Source: Ruegeria pomeroyi (GTDB lineage Bacteria; Pseudomonadota; Alphaproteobacteria; Rhodobacterales; Rhodobacteraceae). From it: a DNA stretch of 64,000 nucleotides. How positions within the stretch are numbered: the first letter of the stretch is position 1; every line of letters begins with the position of its first letter. The stretch spans positions 1,612,001-1,676,000 of the forward strand of contig NZ_JAGQAG010000001.1 in the NCBI RefSeq assembly GCF_021405525.1, written 5' to 3'. Made by a program: the position numbers and the translations under genes. The notes beneath the pieces are model-generated. The model made no database searches, was not told where the DNA came from, and saw only the letters and a program-made list of their open reading frames with translations. This document shows, one piece after another, positions 9,029-16,761 of the stretch.

Positions 9029-10384
9029 TTAAGCCTTTTCGAAACCGCGTGCGATTTCCCAATCGGTCACCACGCGGTCGAATTCCTCCTGCTCCCACTG
9101 GGCGCAGCGGGTGTAGTGATCGATCACCCAATCTCCCATCGCCGCCCGCAGCATGGCCGATCCGTCCAGGGTCCCGATCGCGTCGCGCAGGCTGCGCGGG
9201 ATCTCGCCCGCCTCGGCATTGTCATAGACATCGCCACTGGTGGGGGGCGCCAGTTCCAGTTTCTCCTCGATCCCCTGGAGGCCTGCCGCCAGCAGCGCCG
9301 CCTGCGCCAGATAGGGGTTCAGGTCCGAGCCGCCGATGCGGCATTCCATCCGCACGCCCTTGGTGCCTTCGCCGCACATGCGGAACCCGGCGGTGCGGTT
9401 GTCCACCGACCAGACGGTCTTGGTGGGCGCAAAGGTACCCTTCATGAAGCGTTTGTAGCTGTTCACGTAAGGCGCCAGGAAGAACGTGTAATCGGGCGCA
9501 TAGCGGATCATCCCGGCGCAGAACTGGCGGCCCAGCTCGCTCAGCCCGTGGGCTGCATCCTTGTCGTAGAAGGCGGGTTCCGACCCGCGCCACAGCGACA
9601 GGTGCACATGGCTGGCGCTGCCGACCCGGTCGTGATGCCATTTCGGCAGAAAGCTGGCGGCGTGGCCGTGCTGATGGGCGATCTCCTTGGTGGCATGTTT
9701 GGCGATCGTGTGGTGATCGGCACAGGCCAGCGCGTCGGCATAGCGGATGTTCAGCTCTTCCTGACCCGCCTCGGCCTCGCCCTTGGTGTTCTCGACCGGG
9801 ATGCCGGCGGCAAAGAGATGGTTGCGCAGCGGGCGCATGACATGCTCTTCCTTGCTGGTCTGCAGGATATGGTAATCCTCGTTATAGCCCGAGATCGGGG
9901 TCAGGTTGCGATAGCCGGTCTTGCGGATCTCGTCGAACGTGCCCTCGAACAGAAAGAATTCCAGCTCGGTCGCCATCATAGGTGTCAGCCCCAGCGCCTC
10001 GGCGCGGGCGATTTGCGCCTTCAGGACCTGGCGCGGCGAATGCGGCACCGGTTCATGGCTGTGATGATCCAGCACATCGCACAGCACCATCACCGTGCCT
10101 TCGAGCCAGGGCAGGGGGCGCAGCGTGCTCAGGTCGGGCTTCATCACGTAATCACCATAACCGGCCTGCCACGAGGTGGCGCGATAGCCGTCCGGCGTGG
10201 CCATCTCCAGATCGGTGGCCAGCAGGTAGTTGCAGCAATGGGTTTCCTCATAGGCGCTGTCGAGGAAGTTCTGCGCATGGAACCGCTTGCCCATCAGGCG
10301 GCCCTGCATGTCGACCAGGCAGACCAGAACCGTGTCGACGGTGCCCGCGGCAACCTGGGCTTTCAGCGTTTCGAATGTGAGCAT
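9029..10384 (-). CDS. Glutamine synthetase family ligase (gamma-glutamyl-amide synthetase type)
   Basis: 451 residues with the GS fold: an N-terminal beta-grasp (VLVCLVDMQGRLMGKRF) and a catalytic domain with metal ligands in ATELEFFLFEG and GEAEAGQEELNIRYA, the GSASHVHLSL segment, and RIGGSDLNPYL. GSI enzymes make glutamine, but this divergent class (PuuA, GlnT, IpuC, GlnA4-like) often ligates glutamate to an amine. Placement between TRAP genes and ALDH/ADH genes supports a catabolic ligase rather than the housekeeping enzyme. The start at 10384 is used because the upstream in-frame extension has no coding character. A tyrosine in DVYDNAEAGEIPRSL sits where GSI is adenylylated. The acceptor amine is not known. 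Confidence 0.9.
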   Translation of the reverse strand: MLTFETLKAQVAAGTVDTVLVCLVDMQGRLMGKRFHAQNFLDSAYEETHCCNYLLATDLEMATPDGYRATSWQAGYGDYVMKPDLSTLRPLPWLEGTVMVLCDVLDHHSHEPVPHSPRQVLKAQIARAEALGLTPMMATELEFFLFEGTFDEIRKTGYRNLTPISGYNEDYHILQTSKEEHVMRPLRNHLFAAGIPVENTKGEAEAGQEELNIRYADALACADHHTIAKHATKEIAHQHGHAASFLPKWHHDRVGSASHVHLSLWRGSEPAFYDKDAAHGLSELGRQFCAGMIRYAPDYTFFLAPYVNSYKRFMKGTFAPTKTVWSVDNRTAGFRMCGEGTKGVRMECRIGGSDLNPYLAQAALLAAGLQGIEEKLELAPPTSGDVYDNAEAGEIPRSLRDAIGTLDGSAMLRAAMGDWVIDHYTRCAQWEQEEFDRVVTDWEIARGFEKA

Positions 10385-10412
10385 GTCACGACCTTTGGAT
10401 TGGGTGGGGTCA

Positions 10413-10433
10413 AGAATTTTCGTCGAAAATTCT
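10413..10433 (-). repeat. Intercistronic AT palindrome
   Basis: Palindrome with arms AGAATTTTCG and CGAAAATTCT around a single T, in the gap between the dctP and GS-like genes. The same sequence type recurs at 32042-32072 and, imperfectly, at 36939-36961. Confidence 0.6.
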
Positions 10434-10443
10434 GTCGCGGGGA

Positions 10444-10472
10444 CCGGCCCGCCGCAAGGGGCGGCGGGCCGG
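10444..10472 (-). terminator. Hairpin behind dctP
   Basis: CCGGCCCGCCGC (10444-10455) pairs perfectly with GCGGCGGGCCGG (10461-10472), 9 bases after the dctP stop on the minus strand. There is no T-run. Such hairpins behind a binding-protein gene commonly stabilise its mRNA and lower expression of genes downstream; that role is inferred. Confidence 0.6.
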
Positions 10473-10481
10473 GTCTGTGAT

Positions 10482-11516
10482 TTAGCCGTAGCGATAGGGC
10501 CGTCCGGCCTTGGCCATGTCGGCGTTATACTTCTTGAAGATCTCGACCACCTTGGCCTTGGTCTCGGATTCCGCCGCGATCTCGTCCCAGAACTTGACCG
10601 CCGCCTCTTCGACCTGCGCCCATTCCGCATCGGGGATCGAGGTCAGCTGCATCTTGGTGCCATTGACACGCAGGCTGGCTTCGCCGCCCCAGTACCACCA
10701 CTGGCGATAGTAATGCGACTGGTCGCAGCAGACCCGGAACAGGGTTTGCAGGTCTTCGGGCAGCTCGTTCCAGCGGTCCATATTGGCAAAGAAGGAGCCC
10801 GCCCAGGCGCCCGAGATGTTGTTGGTCAGGAAGTAGTTGGTCACATCGGCCCAGCCGACGGTGTAATCCTCGGTGATACCCGACCAGGCGATGCCATCAA
10901 GCTCGCCGGTCTGTACCGCGACCTCGATATCTTCCCACGGCAGGGTGACCGGCACCACGCCGAACTGGCTCAGGAAGCGGCCCGCGGTGGGGAAGGTGAA
11001 GACCCGCTTGCCGTTCAGGTCGGCCAGGCTGTTGATCGGGTCCTTGGTGGCGAAATGGCAGGGGTCCCAGGCGCCCGCGCTGATATGCTTGACGCCGACC
11101 TTGGAATATTCCGCGTCCCAGATTTCGTTCAGCCCGTACTGGTTGAACAGCACCGGCACGTCCAGCGAGTAGCGCGAGGCGAAGGGGAAATAGCCGCCGA
11201 ACACGGTGACCTCGGTGGGCGAGGCCATCGAGTCGTCATCGGACTGCACCGCGTCGATGGTGCCGCGCTGCATGGCGCGGAACAGCTCGCCCGTCGGGAC
11301 CAGCTGATCGGCATAGAACAGCTCGATCTGCATGCGGTCGCCGGCGATCTTGTTGAACATGGCAATCGCCGGGTCGATCACATGGGCGGCCAGTGCCGGG
11401 CCGGCATAGGTCTGCATGCGCCATTTGATCGTCGATTGCGCCAGCGCCGGGGTGGCCAGCGGCGCGGCCGCCGCGCCAACGGCGGCGGTGGTGATAAACT
11501 TGCGTCTTGTGGTCAT
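10482..11516 (-). CDS. TRAP transporter substrate-binding protein (DctP family)
   Basis: 344-residue periplasmic solute receptor. The N-terminus TRRKFITTAAVG followed by an Ala-rich stretch ending APLATPALAQS is a twin-arginine signal. The mature part contains the DctP landmarks ELFRAMQRGTIDAV, LADLNGKRVFTFPTAGRFL and VAVQTGELDGIAWSG, and belongs near the FcbT1-like (COG4663) branch. The start at 11516 has GGGAGAG 5 bases upstream; a longer in-frame ATG start would spoil the signal peptide. DctM and DctQ genes lie directly upstream, so the three form one uptake system for an organic acid or similar solute feeding the adjacent enzymes. Confidence 0.93.
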   Translation of the reverse strand: MTTRRKFITTAAVGAAAAPLATPALAQSTIKWRMQTYAGPALAAHVIDPAIAMFNKIAGDRMQIELFYADQLVPTGELFRAMQRGTIDAVQSDDDSMASPTEVTVFGGYFPFASRYSLDVPVLFNQYGLNEIWDAEYSKVGVKHISAGAWDPCHFATKDPINSLADLNGKRVFTFPTAGRFLSQFGVVPVTLPWEDIEVAVQTGELDGIAWSGITEDYTVGWADVTNYFLTNNISGAWAGSFFANMDRWNELPEDLQTLFRVCCDQSHYYRQWWYWGGEASLRVNGTKMQLTSIPDAEWAQVEEAAVKFWDEIAAESETKAKVVEIFKKYNADMAKAGRPYRYG

Positions 11517-11571
11517 CGGTTCTCTCCCAGTTGAAAAAAGGGTGGATTGGATGTCCCGGTTCGCTCCGGGA

Positions 11572-12897
11572 TCACTTGTTGTAGACATATTCAGGCAGCC
11601 ACAGTGCGATCTGCGGAAAGGTCATGATGATCGCCAGCGCCAGGGTCATCACCAGCACGAAAGGCAGGATCGAGCCATAGATGTCGCGCAGGGTGATCTC
11701 GGGTGGGGCCATGGCCCGCATCAGGAACAGGTTATAGCCAAACGGCGGCGTCATATAGGCGATTTGCGTGGTGATCGTATAAAGCACCCCGTACCAGATC
11801 AGGTCGAAGCCGAGCGCGCCCACCAGCGGCACGTAAAGCGGCGCCACGATCACCAGCATCGCGGTATCGTCCAGAAAGGTGCCCATGATGATGAAGCTGA
11901 GCTGCATCAGGATCAGGATGACCCAAGGGTTCAGCCCCAGCCGTTCGGTGAACAGATCCTCGATCGCCTTGACCGCGCCCAGCCCATCGAACACCGCGCC
12001 AAAGGCCAGTGCGGCCAGGATGATCCACATGAACATGCACGAGATACCCAAGGTGGAGCGGACCGAGGTTTCGAACACCTGACGGTTCATCCGGCCCTTG
12101 AGCACGGCGGCCAGAAAGGCGGTCAGCGCCCCGATGGCCGAGCTTTCCACCAGCGAGGTCCAGCCGTTCACAAAGGGCACCATCATCGCGGCAAAAATAC
12201 CCAGCGGCAGCAGGCCCGCGCGCAACAGGCGCAGTTTCTCACCCATCGGCACGTCACGCTCTTCAGCCGACAGCGCCGGGCCAAGGGCCGGGTTCAGCTC
12301 GCAGCGGATGGCGATGTAGAGGATGAACATGGCGGCCATCATCAGGCCCGGCAGCACGCCCGCCAGCCACAGCTGGCCCACCGGCTGGCGCGCGATCATC
12401 GCGTATAGCACCAGCACCACCGAAGGCGGCACCAGGATCCCCAGGCTGGATCCGGCCTGAATGACGCCTGTCACCATCTTCTTGTCATAGCCGCGTTTGA
12501 GAAGCTCGGGCAGGGCGATGGTGGCACCGATGGCCATGCCCGCCACCGAAAGCCCGTTCATTGCCGAGATCAGCACCATCAGCCCGATGGTGCCAATGGC
12601 CAGTCCGCCATTCAGGCCGCCCATCCATACATGGAACATCTTGTAGAGGTCGTCGGCGATCTTCGATTCCGACAGCACGTAACCCATGAAGATGAACATC
12701 GGCAGGGTCAGCAGCGGATACCATTTCATCAGCTTCATCGCCGCCGAGAAACCGATATCATAGCCGCCCCGGTCGCCCCACAGCAGCAGCGAGGCCAGCA
12801 CCGCGACAAAGCCGATGGCGCCGAACACGCGCTGGCCGGTCATCAGCATCACCATCATGGTGGAAAACATCAGGATGGCGATCAGTTCATAGGACAT
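11572..12897 (-). CDS. TRAP transporter large permease DctM
   Basis: 441 residues with about 12-13 hydrophobic segments, the normal DctM length. It contains typical stretches: VAGMAIGATIALPELLKRGYDKKM, GSSLGILVPPSVVLVLYAMIARQPVG and a C-terminal TPPFGYNLFLMRAMAPPEIT. It is the ion-translocating subunit in the inner membrane. It begins 1 base after the dctQ stop (TGACATG), implying translational coupling, and is followed after 55 bases by dctP. Confidence 0.94.
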   Translation of the reverse strand: MSYELIAILMFSTMMVMLMTGQRVFGAIGFVAVLASLLLWGDRGGYDIGFSAAMKLMKWYPLLTLPMFIFMGYVLSESKIADDLYKMFHVWMGGLNGGLAIGTIGLMVLISAMNGLSVAGMAIGATIALPELLKRGYDKKMVTGVIQAGSSLGILVPPSVVLVLYAMIARQPVGQLWLAGVLPGLMMAAMFILYIAIRCELNPALGPALSAEERDVPMGEKLRLLRAGLLPLGIFAAMMVPFVNGWTSLVESSAIGALTAFLAAVLKGRMNRQVFETSVRSTLGISCMFMWIILAALAFGAVFDGLGAVKAIEDLFTERLGLNPWVILILMQLSFIIMGTFLDDTAMLVIVAPLYVPLVGALGFDLIWYGVLYTITTQIAYMTPPFGYNLFLMRAMAPPEITLRDIYGSILPFVLVMTLALAIIMTFPQIALWLPEYVYNK

Positions 12898-12898
12898 G

Positions 12899-13435
12899 TC
12901 AGATCACCTCGCGCGGGATGTGTTCGCCACGGATCCGCAGAATGTCCTTGGCCAGTTCGGACAGGGCCTGCAGCAGCATCAGAAACAGGCCCGCGCACAT
13001 GATGGTCTTGATCGGCCACAGCACCGGGCGCCAGGCGGTCGGGCTGCGCTCGCCATATTGGAAGGAATAGCTGAGGCTGTCGTAGCCGCCATAAAGGAGC
13101 ACGCCGAGATAGAAGATCAGGAACAGCACGGTAATCGCGTCGGTCCAGGCCTTGCGCCGGTCCGACCATTCGCCATAGAGCAGGTCCATCCGCACGTTCG
13201 ACCCCATCTGGATCGAATAGGGACCGCCCAGGATGTAATAGGCGACCATGGCGAATTGCGCCATTTCCAGCGTCCAGAGCGAGGGGTTGATATCGAACCC
13301 CAGATCGCTGCCGACCTTGGAGAAGCTCGACCACAACAGGATCGCCATCATCACGAAGATGCCATACATCACCAGCCGCCCGATCCAGCGGTTCATCCGG
13401 TCGACGATGCGGATATAGGCGCGCAGCGCGGTCAT
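12899..13435 (-). CDS. TRAP transporter small permease DctQ
   Basis: 178 residues, four predicted membrane segments (residues around 15-35, 55-75, 95-115 and 135-155). The DctQ family motif region reads GGPYSIQMGSNVRMDLLYG. The ATG at 13435 has GGAGG 8-9 bases upstream; an in-frame start further up would run into the preceding gene. It pairs with DctM in the inner membrane. It starts 16 bases after the amidohydrolase stop, so the hydrolase and transporter are in one operon. Confidence 0.92.
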   Translation of the reverse strand: MTALRAYIRIVDRMNRWIGRLVMYGIFVMMAILLWSSFSKVGSDLGFDINPSLWTLEMAQFAMVAYYILGGPYSIQMGSNVRMDLLYGEWSDRRKAWTDAITVLFLIFYLGVLLYGGYDSLSYSFQYGERSPTAWRPVLWPIKTIMCAGLFLMLLQALSELAKDILRIRGEHIPREVI

Positions 13436-13451
13436 TTCGGGATGCCTCCGG

Positions 13452-14246
13452 TCATGCCTGTGCCCCCGCGGGTGCAAGCGTTTCGATCATCCCGACCAGC
13501 ATCGGGGCCAACAGCCCGGTGATGCGGTTGACGCCCGAAGGCGTGTCGATCAGGTCGTTTCGGACCTCGATCATCACGTTGGGCAGTCCGCGCGCGATGG
13601 CATGTTCGCGCAGGGTATGGGTCACGCCGTCGGTGGCGGAATAGGGCTCGTTCAGCGCGGCCTTGAGACCCGACCCCTGCGCGGCGGTCAGCAGCAGCCG
13701 GGCCGCGCGGTCGTCGCTGTCATGCAGGATGCCCAGTTCGACACTACGCGTCCGACCCTGATAGACCGGGGTGAAGCTGTGCAGGGTGATCAGCACCAGC
13801 GGCGCGGGCCGGGTGTCGAGCGTTGCCGACAACAGCTGGCGGAACGGGTGATAAACCGCATTGGCGCGTCGGGTGCGCTGGGCGGGGCTCAGCTCCGCAT
13901 TGCCCGGGATGGTGTAAATCTCGCTTTGCGCGGGCATGGCATCGGCGCGTTCGGGGGGGCGGTTGCAGTCATAGACCAACCGGCTGACACGGGAATAGAC
14001 CAGCGGCGCGTCCAGCGCGCCCGACAGCTCCACCGCCAGATCCATGGCGCCGATATCCCAGGCCGCGTGCGAGCGCGCCGCCTCGGGCGAGAGGCCCAGT
14101 CCCGAAAGCGCGGCAGGGATGAACCGGCTGGCATGTTCGCACACCAGCACAGCGCGCCTTGTGCCACGGGCGTTCAGCACCCGCGCGGGCGGGCCTTCGA
14201 CTGCGGACAGCAAGGGAGATTCGGCATCGCTTGACATGTGTAGCAT
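13452..14246 (-). CDS. N-formylglutamate amidohydrolase family protein
   Basis: 264 residues of the HutG-like zinc hydrolase family (N-formylglutamate to glutamate plus formate). Likely metal and substrate residues are in VLVCEHASRFIP, AAWDIGAMDLA, YDCNRPPE and ITLHSFTPVY, with a late VMIEVRNDLIDTP segment. It is the first gene of the minus-strand cluster and diverges from the RpiR regulator. No histidine-utilisation gene is nearby, so genuine N-formylglutamate hydrolysis is doubtful. In this context hydrolysis of a gamma-glutamyl or other N-acyl-glutamate amide is a reasonable alternative. GGGG precedes the ATG by 9 bases; a second ATG three codons in is also possible. Confidence 0.87.
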   Translation of the reverse strand: MLHMSSDAESPLLSAVEGPPARVLNARGTRRAVLVCEHASRFIPAALSGLGLSPEAARSHAAWDIGAMDLAVELSGALDAPLVYSRVSRLVYDCNRPPERADAMPAQSEIYTIPGNAELSPAQRTRRANAVYHPFRQLLSATLDTRPAPLVLITLHSFTPVYQGRTRSVELGILHDSDDRAARLLLTAAQGSGLKAALNEPYSATDGVTHTLREHAIARGLPNVMIEVRNDLIDTPSGVNRITGLLAPMLVGMIETLAPAGAQA

Positions 14247-14278
14247 TGGTTACAATCCCCAGCTCTCTGTCAATAAAA

Positions 14279-14302
14279 TTTCTGTAGACATGATTACAGA
14301 AA
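14279..14302. promoter_or_regulatory. Candidate RpiR operator
   Basis: Perfect inverted repeat TTTCTGTA-N8-TACAGAAA in the 95-base region between the divergent hydrolase and rpiR-type genes. RpiR regulators generally bind such repeats and control the adjacent divergent operon. Assignment to this regulator is by position. Confidence 0.6.
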
Positions 14303-14341
14303 CGGATAACCTGTAAAAAACGCTAGAACAAAGGGCGGCCC

Positions 14342-15214
14342 GTGCCCGGCACATCGAAACTGGTCAAACAACGCATTCAGGACGAGACCGAGCACCTGAC
14401 CCGGTCCGAACGTCAGTTGGCCTCGATCCTGTTGCAGGACTATCCGATGGGCGGGCTGCAATCGATCACCAAGCTGGCCGCCGCTGCCGGAGTTTCGACA
14501 CCCACCGTGATCCGCATGGCGCGCAAGCTGGGGTTCGACGGGTTTCCCGCCCTTCAGGACGCACTACGCGAGGAAGTGGCGGCGCAGATCAAGAAGCCGA
14601 TCTCGAAGCGCGACGGCTGGGTGGTGGACGAAGGCGCCGAACACCCGCTGATGCGCTTTGCCCAGGTGGTCTGGGCCAATATGCGCCACACGCTGGAGCG
14701 GACAGACACCGCGCTGTTCGACCGCGCCGCCGCGATCCTGGCCGATACCACGCGCCCGCTTTACGTGGTGGGCGGGCGGATCACCCGCTCGAACGCGGAC
14801 TATCTGTACAACCACATGCAGATCATCCGGCCCAATGTCACCATGCTGGGCAATTCGGCCAATGTCTGGCCGCAATACCTGCTGGACATGGATCAGAGCT
14901 CGGTCCTGGTGATCTTCGACATCCGCCGTTACGAGGCGCATCTGGAGAAACTGGCCCAGATCGCCAGCGAGCGCGGGGTCACGGTGATCCTGTTCACCGA
15001 CCAATGGGGCTCGCCCATCGGGCGGGTGGCGAACCTAACTTTCAATGGCCTGGTCGAGGCGCCGTCGAGCTGGGACAGCACCATCGCGCTGCAACTGATT
15101 GTCGAGGCGCTGATTGCCGAAGTGCAGGGCGCACGCTGGGAAGAAAGCAAAGAGCGGATCGAGGAACTGGAGGCGATGTTCTCGTCCACCCGCCTGTTCC
15201 GAAGCCCCACCTGA
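14342..15214 (+). CDS. MurR/RpiR family transcriptional regulator
   Basis: 290 residues with an N-terminal RpiR helix-turn-helix (LTRSERQLASILLQDYP, then KLAAAAGVSTPTVIRMARKLGF) and a C-terminal SIS domain (RPLYVVGGRITRSNADYLYNH, VLVIFDIRRYEAHLEKLAQIA). SIS domains usually sense a phosphosugar, but relatives next to amine and amino-acid clusters use other ligands. It starts with GTG at 14342. It is divergent from the hydrolase-TRAP-ligase-dehydrogenase cluster and probably controls it through the TTTCTGTA repeat. Confidence 0.9.
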   Translation: MPGTSKLVKQRIQDETEHLTRSERQLASILLQDYPMGGLQSITKLAAAAGVSTPTVIRMARKLGFDGFPALQDALREEVAAQIKKPISKRDGWVVDEGAEHPLMRFAQVVWANMRHTLERTDTALFDRAAAILADTTRPLYVVGGRITRSNADYLYNHMQIIRPNVTMLGNSANVWPQYLLDMDQSSVLVIFDIRRYEAHLEKLAQIASERGVTVILFTDQWGSPIGRVANLTFNGLVEAPSSWDSTIALQLIVEALIAEVQGARWEESKERIEELEAMFSSTRLFRSPT

Positions 15215-15217
15215 AAT

Positions 15218-15233
15218 TGTGCAAATTTGCACA
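15218..15233. promoter_or_regulatory. 16-bp perfect palindrome upstream of the pirin gene
   Basis: TGTGCAAATTTGCACA begins 3 bases after the rpiR-type stop codon. A degenerate second copy, GCGCAAATTC-TTCT-GAATTGTGC, follows at 15239-15261. Two operator-like sites in a 99-base gap before the pirin gene suggest regulation by an unidentified dimeric repressor. Confidence 0.65.
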
Positions 15234-15313
15234 TAAAGGCGCAAATTCTTCTGAATTGTGCATTTCGTTCCAATTGCTACCTTAGCCTCATCCCAACCGA
15301 ACGGAGGTCTGAG

Positions 15314-16252
15314 ATGAGCTGGAACCCCTTGCTGGATGCCGATATCCCCCTGGGCAACGATGTGGATGCCATAGAAACGGTGATCGTGCCGCGTGCCCGC
15401 GATCTGGGCGGGTTCGAGGTGCGCCGCGCCCTGCCGGCGCCGCGCCGCCAGATGGTCGGGCCGTTCATCTTCTTCGACCAGATGGGGCCGGCCGAGTTCC
15501 TGACCGGGCAGGGCATCGACGTGCGCCCGCACCCCCATATCGGGCTGGCCACCGTCACCTATCTTTACAAAGGGCGGCTGCATCACCGCGACAGTCTGGG
15601 TACCGACCAGTGGATCGAGCCGGGTGCTGTCAACTGGATGATAGCGGGCAATGGCGTCACCCATTCCGAACGCACCGATGGTCCGGCGCGTCAGGCACCG
15701 CTCAGCATGTTCGGCATCCAGACCTGGGTCGCGCTGCCCGAACACCTGGAAGAGACCGGCGCCAGCTTTGAACATGCCCCCGCCAGCGCGCTGCCGCTGC
15801 TCGAGGCAGAGGGCAAGCAGGTGCGGCTGGTGCTGGGTGATGCCTGGGGTGCTTCGGCGCCGGTCGAAACCACATCCGAGATGTTCTATGCCGACGCGCA
15901 GCTTGAACCCGGCGCGGCTCTGCCGCTGCCCGACAATCACGAGGATCGCGGCGTCTATGTCACCCAAGGATCGGTCGAGGTCGCCGGACAGGGATTCGAG
16001 GCGGGCCGGATGATGGTGTTCCGCCCCGGTGACCGTCTGAGCCTGAAGGCGGGTCCGCAGGGCGCACGGCTGATGCTGCTGGGCGGTGCCACGCTGGGCG
16101 GGCCGCGTCATATCTGGTGGAATTTCGTGGCCAGTTCGAAAGAGCGGATCGATGCGGCGAAAGAGGCCTGGCGCGCCGGGGATTGGCGCCATGGCCGGTT
16201 CCGACTGCCGCCCGGTGATGACGGCGAATTCACCCCGCTGCCAGTACGCTGA
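15314..16252 (+). CDS. Pirin family protein
   Basis: 312 residues, two cupin domains. The N-terminal cupin carries the pirin signature: FIFFDQMGPAEF, then HPHIGLATVTYLYKGRLHHRDS with the metal-binding histidines, then NWMIAGNGVTHSER. Pirins are iron-binding proteins; some are quercetin dioxygenases and others are redox-sensitive co-regulators. The ATG at 15314 follows GGAGG by 6 bases; an earlier in-frame ATG at 15227 lacks an RBS and would overlap the operator palindromes. It is monocistronic as far as can be seen. Confidence 0.93.
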   Translation: MSWNPLLDADIPLGNDVDAIETVIVPRARDLGGFEVRRALPAPRRQMVGPFIFFDQMGPAEFLTGQGIDVRPHPHIGLATVTYLYKGRLHHRDSLGTDQWIEPGAVNWMIAGNGVTHSERTDGPARQAPLSMFGIQTWVALPEHLEETGASFEHAPASALPLLEAEGKQVRLVLGDAWGASAPVETTSEMFYADAQLEPGAALPLPDNHEDRGVYVTQGSVEVAGQGFEAGRMMVFRPGDRLSLKAGPQGARLMLLGGATLGGPRHIWWNFVASSKERIDAAKEAWRAGDWRHGRFRLPPGDDGEFTPLPVR

Positions 16253-16372
16253 TAGATGTCCGATAGCGGGGGAAACCGGGATAATGTTTTGAAATTAAAA
16301 ACAATCCCGCCAGGCGGCTGACGCCTGGACCGAGAATTTCCTGACCCGTGGGCAAAAAAGTGAGAAACCCGC

Positions 16373-16401
16373 TTGACGATGCCCGAGCCGCGCCATAATA
16401 C
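16373..16401 (+). promoter_or_regulatory. Promoter of the tRNA-Asp pair
   Basis: TTGACG (16373-16378) and, 17 bases on, TAATAC (16396-16401) within CATAATAC. It lies 38 bases upstream of the first tRNA. A near-identical arrangement precedes the ilv leader. Confidence 0.5.
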
Positions 16402-16438
16402 ACCCCAACGTTCCGCAGGGAACGCCAGATCACAGTGT

Positions 16439-16515
16439 GCGGTTGTAGCTCAGTTGGTTAGAGTACCGGCCTGTCACGCCGGGGGTCGCGGGTTCGAGCC
16501 CCGTCAACCGCGCCA
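16439..16515 (+). tRNA. tRNA-Asp (anticodon GTC), copy 1
   Basis: The acceptor GCGGTTG pairs with CAACCGC (16505-16511), discriminator G, encoded CCA. The anticodon arm CCGGC-CTGTCAC-GCCGG gives GTC. D arm TAGCTCAGTTGGTTAGA and T arm GGTTCGAGCC are standard. Confidence 0.97.
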
Positions 16516-16567
16516 CTGATGATCCCCTCCCGGAGGTTCCGGGACCGGCCCGGAGGGCAGGAAATGC

Positions 16568-16644
16568 GCGGTTGTAGCTCAGTTGGTTAGAGTACCGGCC
16601 TGTCACGCCGGGGGTCGCGGGTTCGAGCCCCGTCAACCGCGCCA
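16568..16644 (+). tRNA. tRNA-Asp (anticodon GTC), copy 2
   Basis: Identical over all 77 bases to the copy 129 bases upstream. The spacer between them contains a GC-rich hairpin-forming stretch but no promoter-like sequence, so both are probably processed from one transcript. Confidence 0.97.
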
Positions 16645-16761
16645 CTTCTCCCCACAGACCATCGAATAGCTGGGACGATGGGCGCCTTGCGTCTCTCCGC
16701 CTCTTGCCTGTCACGTGCGCTTTCCTGTATCGGCTTGGGAAAACGGGCAGAGGTGTTTCAG

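Noticed and set aside
13452-14246. Part of a histidine-utilisation (hut) operon
   Set aside because: No hutH, hutU, hutI or hutF gene lies nearby; the neighbours are a TRAP transporter and a ligase/dehydrogenase set.
16430-16714. Open frame containing two copies of VARLTGLEPATPGVTGRYSN on the minus strand
   Set aside because: It is the translation of the two tRNA-Asp genes in antisense, a classical false protein.
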